Shown: one piece after another, positions 1 to 8,147 of the stretch
How the letters are laid out: each line of letters starts with the position of its first letter
Numbering within the stretch: position 1 is the stretch's first letter
Assembly (NCBI RefSeq): GCF_013030265.1
Contig: NZ_WPZQ01000004.1
Span: 248,001 to 312,000 of the forward strand
Reading direction: 5' to 3'
Length of the DNA stretch: 64,000 nt
From: Ruegeria arenilitoris
GTDB taxonomy: Bacteria > Pseudomonadota > Alphaproteobacteria > Rhodobacterales > Rhodobacteraceae
Notes under the pieces: generated by a model
Told to the model about the DNA's origin: nothing
Seen by the model: the letters and a program-made list of their open reading frames with translations, nothing else
Databases searched by the model: none
Made by a program: the position numbers and the translations under genes

Positions 1-305
1 ACCAGATAGTCATCTGCACCACCGCGCAGGCCTTTGACCCGCTCATCGACCGCACTCATCGCGGTCAGCATCAGCACAGGAGTGTTCAGACCCGCGGCCC
101 GCATGGACTTGATCATCGACAGGCCGTCCAGTCCGGGCAGCATCCGGTCCAGTACGACTGCATCGAAACCGCCATCCGTCGCATGGTACAGACCTTCGCG
201 GCCATCGGCTGCGGTTTCGACAACGTAACCTTCTTCGCCAAACCCTTTGGCAATGAAGTCGCGTGTGTCGGTATCATCTTCGACGATCAGGAGGCGTCTG
301 CTCAT
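1..305 (-). CDS. OmpR-type response regulator, N-terminal part (runs off the window)
   Basis: The complement strand reads from an ATG at 305 into a receiver domain: the acidic pair D10-D11 in LLIVEDD, the phosphoacceptor D53 in VVLDRMLPG, the switch threonine in MLTAMS, and the ADDYL motif at the window edge. About 101 residues are present and the DNA-binding domain lies outside, so the OmpR/PhoB-type assignment rests on receiver resemblance only. It follows the degP gene on the same strand, and a strong terminator between them suggests that it has its own promoter or depends on read-through. Protease plus two-component regulator is a common pairing for envelope stress; that role is inferred here. 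Confidence 0.85.
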   Translation of the reverse strand, partial: MSRRLLIVEDDTDTRDFIAKGFGEEGYVVETAADGREGLYHATDGGFDAVVLDRMLPGLDGLSMIKSMRAAGLNTPVLMLTAMSAVDERVKGLRGGADDYL

Positions 306-349
306 TGTAGGGTTTCCTTTCAATCACGATATAAGCACGGATATAGATT

Positions 350-385
350 TAAAAAAACATGCCGGGTGCGGTTTACGCACCCGGC
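350..385 (-). terminator. Intrinsic terminator after degP
   Basis: A perfect 10-bp stem (GCCGGGTGCG, loop GTTTA, CGCACCCGGC) at 361-385 is followed on the minus strand by a run of seven T at 351-357. It ends the degP transcript and insulates the response-regulator gene. Confidence 0.9.
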
Positions 386-472
386 CGTCCCGACAGCACG
401 TGGACAAATCGTGTCAGCCAGGAATAGCGCGTGCCAGATATCCCCATCATGTGGCTCGCGCAGGGTTTCAGA

Positions 473-1909
473 TCAGGCAATCTCGACCGCAACGAAAATC
501 TGATTTCCACCACGATTAATCAGCACCAGAGCCGGATCCGTTTTCTCGCTTTCCAGCGCAGCTTTCAGATCATCCGGTGTCACGGTCTCCAGTTCCCCCA
601 GTTTGACGATCACATCGCCACGCTGCAGGCCTGCTTTGGCGGCAGGGCTATCCGGTTTCAATCCAGTCACGACGACGCCATCAACGTTCTCACCAACGCC
701 CATTTCGGCGCGCGCGGTCTCAGTCAACGGTGCGACCGTCACGCCTAGCGACGTACCGGCGACCTTGTCATCTACAGTGACATCTGCCTCGGCTGAGGCC
801 GCCTGATGCTGACCGATGGTCAGTTCAAGCTGCTCTTCCTGGCCGTTGCGCAGGACGGTGATCACGCTATCAGTGCCCACTTTGGTCGTGCCGACCAAGA
901 TTGGCAGATCGCTACTGGAATCAACGGCTTCGTCGTTGAATGTCAGGATCACGTCACCTTGCTGCAGAACACCGTCCGCTGGGCTACCGCTGACAATGTC
1001 TGACACGAGCGCGCCGGTTGCAGTATCGATACCCATAGCCGCAGCCAGTTCGGGGCTGACGTTCTGGATCGATACACCCAGCCAGCCTCGGCTGACCTGA
1101 CCATCATCGCGCAAGTCGGCGGTGATGTGATCGACGATATTCGAGGTTACGGCAAAGCCGAGGCCCACGGATCCGCCGCTTGGCGAGTAGATCGCTGAGT
1201 TTACGCCAACAACCTCACCTTCCATGTTGAAAAGCGGGCCACCCGAGTTGCCTTTGTTGATGGCGGCATCGGTTTGGATAAACTCGGCATAAGGGCCTTC
1301 GGAAATGTTGCGACCCTTGGCCGATACAATACCAGTTGTGACTGTAGCGTTCAGGCCAAAAGGGTTACCGATTGCGACAACATCTTCGCCCACGCGAATA
1401 ACGTCGCTGTCACCCAGTTTCACCGGCTGCAGTGCTTCGCCGGCGTCAATCTTGAGCACGGCGATATCAGTCAGCGGGTCGGTGCCGACGATTTCGGCCT
1501 CGAACGAACGATCGTCGCTGAGACGAACCGTGATGGTGCTGGCGTTATCTACGACGTGGTGGTTGGTGACGATATAACCGTCTTCATCGAGAACAAAGCC
1601 CGAGCCCAGACCTTGGCTTGGGCCACGGTCAGGCATCTTGAAGCCTTCTGGCCCACCAAAGCGTTTGAAGAACTCACCGAAAGGGTGGCCTTCGAAATCG
1701 AATTCCTGTCCCTGAGCCGGGACGGGGGCAGCGTCCTGTACTGCGACGATGGTCACGACCGAAGGCGATACGGTTTCGACCAGATCGGCCAGAGCTTCGT
1801 CTGCCAATGAAGGTATTGCTGTCCCGGCAAGCAAAGCTGCGCCCAGTGCACTGGCACCGATCCAGTTTGTTGTACGAGGATAAAGGCGAGAGGATTTGCG
1901 AATGCTCAT
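473..1909 (-). CDS. degP: DegP/HtrA (Do family) periplasmic serine protease with two PDZ domains
   Basis: A 478-aa secreted protease and chaperone for misfolded envelope proteins. A signal peptide covers roughly residues 1-36. The trypsin-like domain carries the triad H118 (TNHHVV), D148 (TDIAVLKI) and S222 (GNSGGP), followed by two PDZ domains at about 270-355 and 385-470, which is the normal Do layout. The chosen ATG at 1909 has GGAGA nearby upstream; an in-frame ATG at 1999 would add 30 residues ahead of the signal peptide and is unlikely. The segment at about 70-95, rich in F, G and E, corresponds to the LA-loop region. It lies in front of a response regulator on the same strand, so the pair may act in envelope stress (inference). 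Confidence 0.95.
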   Translation of the reverse strand: MSIRKSSRLYPRTTNWIGASALGAALLAGTAIPSLADEALADLVETVSPSVVTIVAVQDAAPVPAQGQEFDFEGHPFGEFFKRFGGPEGFKMPDRGPSQGLGSGFVLDEDGYIVTNHHVVDNASTITVRLSDDRSFEAEIVGTDPLTDIAVLKIDAGEALQPVKLGDSDVIRVGEDVVAIGNPFGLNATVTTGIVSAKGRNISEGPYAEFIQTDAAINKGNSGGPLFNMEGEVVGVNSAIYSPSGGSVGLGFAVTSNIVDHITADLRDDGQVSRGWLGVSIQNVSPELAAAMGIDTATGALVSDIVSGSPADGVLQQGDVILTFNDEAVDSSSDLPILVGTTKVGTDSVITVLRNGQEEQLELTIGQHQAASAEADVTVDDKVAGTSLGVTVAPLTETARAEMGVGENVDGVVVTGLKPDSPAAKAGLQRGDVIVKLGELETVTPDDLKAALESEKTDPALVLINRGGNQIFVAVEIA

Positions 1910-2149
1910 TCTGATTATGTCTCCTGTATACGGCACGCTTGCGTACGCGCGTTGAAACAAGAGATGGCGCATCAGCCTGAGCGTTTTCTGACTGATCAAT
2001 TAATAAATCTTAATTTTGCCTTATTCCCGATGTTGTATGCCGCCGAACCGTCCGTTGAAACGAAGGAATCGGCTGGCGAAAGACGTCCACGAATCGGTGG
2101 ATTGTTGCCGGAATCGCGGTCAAAGGGTGAAAAGGGTTGAATTGAATCA

Positions 2150-2165
2150 TTTTTGTTAACAAAAA
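2150..2165. promoter_or_regulatory. Perfect 16-bp palindrome TTTTTGTTAACAAAAA
   Basis: The sequence is exactly self-complementary with GTTAAC at its centre. It lies about 240 bp upstream of the degP start. It could be an operator or an architectural protein site; no regulator can be named. Confidence 0.35.
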
Positions 2166-2554
2166 ATCCGGCGCCTTTTCGCTTGATAATTCGATCTTCC
2201 TTGGGTTGCGGGCAGAGTGACAAATTGGCCGTCAAATGGCCCTTAGGTCTCTGTTGAATTGTCATATTTGAGAATATGTCTGCTGTAACCTCTGTTTCTG
2301 TGCAAGTTGCCGTTACGTGAAGATCAACCAGGGGTTGAAATTCGCGTTCTGCGTTGTTGCGCAAAAACCATTCCAAATGTCACAAAATTAACCGTTTCTT
2401 CCAATTTTACATTGTTTGGAACGACCTGATCGGTGACGATGAACTTGCCCAAGTGAGGGGGAACCCAAAGGCACAAGGGGGTGCTGAAGGGTTTATCTCA
2501 GTCACCGGAAGCGCTGAGCGGCATGTTAACGAGGGGGTCTTGTTTCGGTTCGGC

Positions 2555-2593
2555 AGCGGAATAGTCGGCGTCTTATGACGACCAGACTGCGCT
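2555..2593. other. Imperfect stem-loop, possible structured RNA element
   Basis: Nested complementary blocks AGCG, AGTC, GG, CGTC pair around a TTAT loop with GACG, CC, GACT, CGCT, with small bulges. Together with the following 11-bp hairpin this may be part of an unannotated small RNA or of the 3' untranslated region of the mobA-like gene. I do not recognise an RNA family. Confidence 0.3.
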
Positions 2594-2634
2594 TTCGGTG
2601 TTGGTGAAAGTGGTAGTCCTACAATTTGGGCAAC

Positions 2635-2660
2635 CGGCCCGGTCGATAACGACCGGGCCG
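2635..2660 (-). terminator. Strong hairpin directly after the mobA-like gene
   Basis: An 11-bp perfect GC-rich stem with loop ATAA starts 2 nt beyond the stop codon of the minus-strand gene. No T-run follows on either strand, so it may be a U-less terminator or an RNA-stabilising 3' hairpin. Confidence 0.45.
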
Positions 2661-2662
2661 CG

Positions 2663-3268
2663 TTACGTTTGGGACCTTCTTTGCGTAAGCCAGCTTGCCC
2701 AGTCTTCGGGCGTATCAAGATCCAGCAACGCATTATCGGCGGGAAGCCGATGCAAATGCACCTTGTCTGCGTGCTGGCGAACCACAGATTGTGCGCCGGT
2801 GTCTCCAGTCAGGTTCGATAGCTGGTCGAACAGGGAACGGTCGAAAATGACTGGATGACCAGGCTTTCCGGTTTCAGTGGCCCCACGCCAGACCAGATTG
2901 TCCGGGTTGGCCTCAACCGAGGCCGAGACGGATTGCAGGTCGCTGATTGTTAGTTCAGGCAAATCGGCAAGCAAAACCATCACCGCGCGTGCATCTGCGG
3001 GAATGTGTTTCAACGCCCCTCGGAGGCTGGCATTCATCCCTTCAGTCGCGTCAGGGATTTCAACCTTTTGCACATCTAACCCATCAAGAGCCCTGTAGCG
3101 CGGGTGTGGGGCCGGGGGCAGGGCTGCATACACTGGGGCAGCTGCCAGCGCTGTCATTGCTGAGCGGCGCAATAGCGGGATGCTTTCAACAAGCTGCATC
3201 AGCTTATCCGCACCGCCCATACGGTTGGATTGACCGGCAGCCAACAAAATGATGGGTATCTTCTTCAT
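2663..3268 (-). CDS. MobA-like nucleotidyltransferase (molybdenum cofactor cytidylyl/guanylyltransferase type)
   Basis: 201 aa, single NTP-transferase domain. The N-terminus has the signature LLAAGQSNRMGGADK (about residues 8-22), which binds the nucleotide phosphates, and the metal-binding LLADLPEL motif lies mid-protein, as in MobA/MocA-type enzymes that attach CMP or GMP to molybdopterin. The start at 3268 has AAGGTGG just upstream; an in-frame start 21 codons earlier would overlap the neighbouring gene and lacks support. It begins 31 bp after the dehydrogenase-like gene and is probably co-transcribed with it. The exact nucleotide and acceptor cannot be told from sequence. Confidence 0.8.
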   Translation of the reverse strand: MKKIPIILLAAGQSNRMGGADKLMQLVESIPLLRRSAMTALAAAPVYAALPPAPHPRYRALDGLDVQKVEIPDATEGMNASLRGALKHIPADARAVMVLLADLPELTISDLQSVSASVEANPDNLVWRGATETGKPGHPVIFDRSLFDQLSNLTGDTGAQSVVRQHADKVHLHRLPADNALLDLDTPEDWASWLTQRRSQT

Positions 3269-3299
3269 CCCGCCACCTTGCCGCCACCGGCAAGCAGTG

Positions 3300-5717
3300 T
3301 CACCCCCGCATACGTTCCCCGTCCGGGTCAAACAAAGGGGTGGAGATCACATGTGCCTTTCGCATTTGGCCCAGTATCTCGATTTCCACTTCCAACCCGT
3401 CCGTAATCCGGTCAGATGGCAAGAATCCCATTGCGATAGATTTCTCTGCAAAGTGTGAATATCCGCCCGAGGTACAGAAACCGACGACGGCGCCGTCCAA
3501 CCAGATCGGCTCATAAGCATTCACATCGGCATCATCCGCGTCGACCTCAAATGCCACCAGCTTGCGCTGGGTGCCGTCGGTGCGTTCTGCTTCGGCTGCT
3601 GAGCGGCCTATGAAGTCAGTGTTTTTGGAGAACGAAATGAACCTGTCCAGCCCGGTTTCCGCGGCCGTGTAGTCAGAAGAAAACTCCCTCATCCACGAAC
3701 CAAAGAACCTGTCGAGCCGCAGGCTCATCATCGCGCGCATGCCGAAGGGAACCATGCCATGCGGTTCACCGGCTTGCCAAAGCGTATGCCAGAGTTGCCG
3801 CTGCGCCATCGGATCGCAGTAGATTTCATACCCCAGATCACCGGTGTAGCTGACCTTTTGGACAATGCACTCGTTCATACCGACAGTCATGCGGCGTACA
3901 TCCAGAAACTTGAGGCTCGAGACATCATCCCGTGTACATGCCGCCAGAACCTTAGCGGCAAGCGGGCCTGCAATCTGGAAACCGTTCCTTCTGTCGCTGA
4001 TGTTTTCGACTGACACGCCGGCTTCCTGATGTTGCAGGAACCAGCGCATGTGGAAGGCTTGGCTGCCATACGATGCGGTCAGTTGGAACTCGGTCTCGCT
4101 CAGGCATGAGACGGTGAAGTCTCCGATGAGTTTTCCTTTGGGTGACAGCATGGGTGTCAGGGTCAGGCGACCGGGTTTGGGGATGCGACCTGCCATGACC
4201 CGATCCAGCCAAGCGCGCGCGCCTGCGCCAGTTACGAGGTATTTTCCAAAGTTGTGGACTTCGTTGATACCAACACCCTCGCGCACGGCGCGCACCTCAC
4301 GCCCTGTGGCGTCAAATGCGTCCGAGCGACGGAATGAGGGTGTTTCATATGTGGGCTCATCGCCTTTTGCGAAGTAATTTGGAACCTCAAGCCCATATTG
4401 CTGTCCCCAGACAGCACCAAGGTCTGTGAAAATATCATACATCGGCGTTGTGCGGTTGGGCCGCGCGGCGGGCAGTTCCTCGTTCGGATAAGCCACACTG
4501 AAACGTTTCTGATAGTTCTCAATCACTTTGGGGCGTGTATAGCCGGGGCTGATCCAGTCGCCAAAGCGCGCCACGTCCATGGCAAAGACGTCTCGTTCGG
4601 GTTCACCCTCGATCATCCACTGTGCCAGCGTCAGACCAACGCCACCGCCTTGACTGAACCCTGCCATCACACCGCATGCAGACCAGTAGTTCCGAACGCC
4701 GGGTACGGGGCCAACCAGCGGGTTTCCATCAGGTGCAAAGGTAAAGGGTCCGTGGATAACCGATTTGACGCCAGCCTCGGCCAGAACGGGGAACCGTTTA
4801 TACGCAAATTCGATGCTATCGGTGATCTTGTCATAGTCATCCGGCAACAGTTCGTGCCCGAAATCCCACGGTGTGCCGTCGACTGCCCAAGGTTTACAGG
4901 GTTGTTCATAGAACCCGATACACAGACCGCGACCCTCCTGACGCAGATAGCTTTCGCCAGCCGGGTCCATAACGTGCGGGTGTTCACCACCGGCATCGAT
5001 GATTGCCTCGATTTGAGGGATCGAATCCGTGACGAGATATTGGTGCTCCATTGGGTGCAGTGGGAAATAGATACCGGCCATTGCGCCGACCTCACGCGCC
5101 CACAGGCCCCCTGCGTTCACGATATGCTCGGCATGGATCGTACCTTTGTCGGTAACCACATCCCAGGTTCCATCTGGACGCTGATTGGTTTCGCGCACCA
5201 TGCAGTGGGTCTCGATCGTCGCGCCGCCCATACGCGCTGCTTTGGCATAAGCATGCGTCGTACCCGAGGGGTCGAGATGCCCGTCCAGCGGGTCGTACAG
5301 TGCCCCAATGATGCCGTCGGTGTTGGTGATCGGGGCGATCTTCTTGATTTCTTCCGGACCAACAATCTCGGTCTCAAGCCCCATGAAGCGATGCTTGGCG
5401 CGCTCCGCCAATAACATGTCGAACCGATCCTGATTGTCGGCCAGCGTGACGCCACCCACGTGATGCAGCCCGCACGACATACCGGTGATTTCTTCCAGCT
5501 CTTTGTAGAGACGGATCGTGTAGCCCTGCAGCGCAGCCATGTTGGTGTCGCCGTTCAGCGTGTGAAAGCCACCGGCAGCATGCCAGGTTGAACCACTGGT
5601 CAGCTCCGAACGCTCGAGCAGCATCACATCCGACCAGCCCAGCTTGGTCAGATGGTATAGTACAGAACAGCCGACTACACCGCCGCCAATGACAACAACC
5701 TGACACGAGCTTTTCAT
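3300..5717 (-). CDS. Dimethylglycine/sarcosine dehydrogenase-like flavoprotein with GcvT domain
   Basis: 805 aa, close to the usual length of dimethylglycine dehydrogenases. The FAD-binding domain starts with GGGVVGCSV (11-19); H46 in SGSTWHAAGG fits the histidine that carries covalent FAD in this family. The C-terminal half (about 430-800) is a GcvT/aminomethyltransferase fold that would pass the removed methyl group to tetrahydrofolate. Likely substrates are dimethylglycine, sarcosine or another N-methyl amine; sequence alone does not choose. An AAGGAGG site precedes the ATG. Upstream (5768-5796) lies a GTCGTTTTT-type repeat also found before the BCCT and ABC transporters, which suggests common control with osmolyte uptake. 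Confidence 0.85.
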   Translation of the reverse strand: MKSSCQVVVIGGGVVGCSVLYHLTKLGWSDVMLLERSELTSGSTWHAAGGFHTLNGDTNMAALQGYTIRLYKELEEITGMSCGLHHVGGVTLADNQDRFDMLLAERAKHRFMGLETEIVGPEEIKKIAPITNTDGIIGALYDPLDGHLDPSGTTHAYAKAARMGGATIETHCMVRETNQRPDGTWDVVTDKGTIHAEHIVNAGGLWAREVGAMAGIYFPLHPMEHQYLVTDSIPQIEAIIDAGGEHPHVMDPAGESYLRQEGRGLCIGFYEQPCKPWAVDGTPWDFGHELLPDDYDKITDSIEFAYKRFPVLAEAGVKSVIHGPFTFAPDGNPLVGPVPGVRNYWSACGVMAGFSQGGGVGLTLAQWMIEGEPERDVFAMDVARFGDWISPGYTRPKVIENYQKRFSVAYPNEELPAARPNRTTPMYDIFTDLGAVWGQQYGLEVPNYFAKGDEPTYETPSFRRSDAFDATGREVRAVREGVGINEVHNFGKYLVTGAGARAWLDRVMAGRIPKPGRLTLTPMLSPKGKLIGDFTVSCLSETEFQLTASYGSQAFHMRWFLQHQEAGVSVENISDRRNGFQIAGPLAAKVLAACTRDDVSSLKFLDVRRMTVGMNECIVQKVSYTGDLGYEIYCDPMAQRQLWHTLWQAGEPHGMVPFGMRAMMSLRLDRFFGSWMREFSSDYTAAETGLDRFISFSKNTDFIGRSAAEAERTDGTQRKLVAFEVDADDADVNAYEPIWLDGAVVGFCTSGGYSHFAEKSIAMGFLPSDRITDGLEVEIEILGQMRKAHVISTPLFDPDGERMRG

Positions 5718-5767
5718 TCACACCTCCTTGTTTGAAGCGAAGGTGCGTGGCAGTGCGATATCTATCT

Positions 5768-5796
5768 GTCGAAAAAACGACCGACTGTGTCGTTTT
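5768..5796 (-). promoter_or_regulatory. GTCGTTTTT-type site upstream of the dehydrogenase-like gene
   Basis: On the minus strand the segment 5781-5768 reads GTCGTTTTTTCGAC (a GTCG...CGAC palindrome with a T-run core). The flanking 5789-5796 GTCGTTTT makes a second inverted copy with the AAAACGAC at 5774-5781. It lies 51-79 bp before the start codon. The same core recurs at 22966-22976 and 25000-25039. Confidence 0.5.
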
Positions 5797-5813
5797 CAAC
5801 ATTCGGCGTTGAG

Positions 5814-7121
5814 TCAGAGGGGTCTGACCTTCAAACCCGTGATACGGTTTCCTTCGCGGGCAGTGACCTCAAAACGAAAGCCGTGGAACGAAAACACTTG
5901 TCCAACAATCGGGATCATCTGCGCTTCGTGAATAACGAGACCCGCAAGCGTATTTGCCTCTTCATCCGGCAGTGACCAGTCCAGCGCGCGGTTCGCGTCC
6001 CGGATAGTCATGGCACCTTCAACAAGAAACTGACCATCCTCGGTGCGGGTCACCGGGACCTCTTCGTCGATGTCGAATTCGTCAGCAATCTCACCCACGA
6101 TCTCTTCTAGAATGTCCTCTAGCGTGATCAAGCCGCGCAGCGAGCCGTACTCATCCACCACAAGGGCGAAGTGGCTGTGCATGCGCAGGAACTCTCTCAT
6201 CTGATCGTCGAGGGTCGTGGTTTCGGGCACAAAATAAGGATCATTCGCAACTTTCGAGATGTCGAACGAGCGCAGCTTCTCTGTATCGCCATCGGCACCA
6301 CCGACCTGAGCGTACATTGCGCGAAACAAATCCTTGGCATGGACCACTCCGACAATGTTCTCGGGCTCATCTCGAAAGACGGGCAGGCGCGTATGCGGGC
6401 TTTCCAGACATTGTTTCAGGATCGCTTCGGGTTCGGCATCGGCGTCGATCATTTCGATGTTTGAGCGGTGAAGCATGATTTCCTCGACCGCGCGGTCACC
6501 AAGGTCCAGTGCACCAAGGATACGGTCACGGTCCTCTTTTTCAACGACACCTTCAGAGTGGCCCAGTTGCAGGGCACCAGCGATTTCTTCACGCACCGCA
6601 AGGATGTTGCTGTCCGGGTCGATTTTCACCCCGAACAGGCGCAGTACGCCACGCACCAACAGTCGTACAGCCGCAACGACCGGGGAAAACACTGTTACGA
6701 CAACGCTTATGACCGGGGCAACAGCCGCAGCAGCCTTTTCCGCGTTCGTAATGGCATATGTCTTGGGCAGGACTTCAGCGAAGATCAGAACCAGCAGGGT
6801 CATCACCAAAGTCGCAAGCGCCACACCGCTTTCGCCGAACAAGCGCGTAAACAAAGCTGTCGCCAGCGACGCCGCCAGGATGTTGACGAGGTTGTTGCCC
6901 AGAAGGACAGACCCAATGAGGCGCTCGTTGTCGTCGGTGATGTCGAGCGCTTTTTGTGCCCCCCGCGATCCCTTGTCTGCCTGTGCCCGAAGCTTGCCGC
7001 GAGAAGACGCGGTAAGCGCAGTTTCTGAGCCTGAGAAGAAGCCCGACAGCACGAGCAATAGTAAGATAGAGCCGGTCGTAATCCAGAAGGCACCATCAAT
7101 CAGAGAAGGGTTGGGTTCCAT
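5814..7121 (-). CDS. CorC/HlyC family CNNM-domain membrane protein with CBS pair
   Basis: 435 aa. An N-terminal DUF21/CNNM membrane domain (about 10-190) begins with a hydrophobic helix and the GFFSGSETAL motif typical of the family. A CBS pair (about 210-335) and a small CorC/HlyC C-terminal domain follow. Members are implicated in Mg/Co ion transport or membrane integrity; the older name hemolysin is misleading. AAGGAA precedes the ATG. It lies downstream of xerD on the same strand with a 63-bp gap that contains the palindrome GGGGCCGCGGCCCC. Confidence 0.9.
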   Translation of the reverse strand: MEPNPSLIDGAFWITTGSILLLLVLSGFFSGSETALTASSRGKLRAQADKGSRGAQKALDITDDNERLIGSVLLGNNLVNILAASLATALFTRLFGESGVALATLVMTLLVLIFAEVLPKTYAITNAEKAAAAVAPVISVVVTVFSPVVAAVRLLVRGVLRLFGVKIDPDSNILAVREEIAGALQLGHSEGVVEKEDRDRILGALDLGDRAVEEIMLHRSNIEMIDADAEPEAILKQCLESPHTRLPVFRDEPENIVGVVHAKDLFRAMYAQVGGADGDTEKLRSFDISKVANDPYFVPETTTLDDQMREFLRMHSHFALVVDEYGSLRGLITLEDILEEIVGEIADEFDIDEEVPVTRTEDGQFLVEGAMTIRDANRALDWSLPDEEANTLAGLVIHEAQMIPIVGQVFSFHGFRFEVTAREGNRITGLKVRPL

Positions 7122-7184
7122 CGTTCCTTGAATATTAGTGTTGTTGCATCCGTTATGGGGCCGCGGCCCCGCCCAATCAAGGGG

Positions 7185-8147
7185 TTAGCCCTTGTTCTTC
7201 TCATCGTCCTTAGCCAACGGATGATGCTGAATGACCAGTTCGGACAGACGTTCATCCAGAACATGCGTATATATTTCGGTTGTTGCCACGTCGGCATGGC
7301 CAAGCAGCGTCTGGATCGAGCGCAGATCAGCGCCATTTGCCAACAGATGCGTCGCAAAAGCGTGGCGCAGCGTATGCGGGGTGACCTTTTCGGGTGAAAC
7401 ACCGCCGTGAACCGCCAGCTCTTTCACAAGAAGAAAGAACCTGTGCCGCGTGAGATGGCCTGATTTCCCGCGCGAAGGAAATAGAAAACGGGATCGCTGT
7501 CCACCTTTGGAGACAGTTGCTTCCTCAGCCTCATCCCGAACTTTTAGCCACGCCGCCAACGCATCGCGAGCGGGTGGGGACAGCGGCACCATCCGCTCTT
7601 TTCCACCTTTGCCCAAAACCAGCAACATCCGTGGGTCACCACGCGCAGATGAAACCGGCAGCGATACCAGTTCAGTGACGCGCATCCCGGTCGCGTAGAG
7701 GACTTCCATCAAGCACGTGTTTCGTATCTTGTCTGCCGTGCTTCGGCCTGTCTGTCGTGCTGCATCCAGCAAACGATCCACTTCAACAACATCCAGAGTT
7801 TTGGGTAGCCGCTTTTGGCGGCCTGGACCTTTTATCTGGATTGCGGGATTGGTGTCGCGCCAACCTTCTTCAAAGGCAAAGCGATAGAGTTGTTTGATGG
7901 CCGAAAGACGCCGCGCACGCGTAGACCGTGACAGCCCCTGCGCATCACAATCAATCAGATAACCTTCGATCTGATCGCGGTCAGCCTCAGCAAAGCCAGA
8001 TTTATGACGTTCCAGCCAAGATGAGAAATCCTTGAGGTCGCGACCATAGGCCAGCAGGGTATTGGTCGCAGCGCCAAGCTCTGCCGCCTGCGCCTCCAGA
8101 AACGTTGAAATCCAAAGGTCTTGCGTCGCTGGCGCAGTCATACTCAT
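7185..8147 (-). CDS. xerD: Tyrosine recombinase XerD
   Basis: 320 aa. With XerC it resolves chromosome dimers at dif. The SAM-like N-terminal core-binding domain (about 10-95) precedes a catalytic domain with the full set R156, K180, H258, R261, H284 and nucleophile Y293. The start codon overlaps the stop of the upstream gene (ATGA at 8144-8147), so the two are translationally coupled. An ATG two codons later is possible. XerC-type paralogy cannot be excluded, but the length and the PHTLRHAFATHLL block fit XerD. It is a housekeeping recombinase: no mobile element surrounds it. Confidence 0.92.
   Translation of the reverse strand: MSMTAPATQDLWISTFLEAQAAELGAATNTLLAYGRDLKDFSSWLERHKSGFAEADRDQIEGYLIDCDAQGLSRSTRARRLSAIKQLYRFAFEEGWRDTNPAIQIKGPGRQKRLPKTLDVVEVDRLLDAARQTGRSTADKIRNTCLMEVLYATGMRVTELVSLPVSSARGDPRMLLVLGKGGKERMVPLSPPARDALAAWLKVRDEAEEATVSKGGQRSRFLFPSRGKSGHLTRHRFFLLVKELAVHGGVSPEKVTPHTLRHAFATHLLANGADLRSIQTLLGHADVATTEIYTHVLDERLSELVIQHHPLAKDDEKNKG

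Larger units (their letters stand above)
1910..2662. other. Long intergenic region upstream of degP
   Basis: About 750 bp without a convincing gene. It must hold the degP promoter. It contains a perfect 16-bp palindrome (2150-2165), a branched stem-loop (2555-2593) and an 11-bp hairpin right behind the mobA-like gene (2635-2660). Open frames here lack ribosome sites and have unnatural composition. Confidence 0.6.

Noticed and set aside
1996-2376. 126-codon minus-strand frame in the degP upstream gap
   Set aside because: No ribosome site, no domain and odd composition; treated as non-coding.
2407-2733. 108-codon minus-strand frame overlapping the mobA-like 3' end
   Set aside because: It runs through two strong hairpins and overlaps a real gene in another frame; composition is not protein-like.
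4398-5414. 338-codon open frame opposite the dehydrogenase-like gene
   Set aside because: Antisense shadow of a well-supported flavoprotein; no ribosome site and no domain.
7185-8147. XerD as a mobile-element integrase
   Set aside because: Its operon partners, length and motifs fit the housekeeping recombinase; no element borders were seen.
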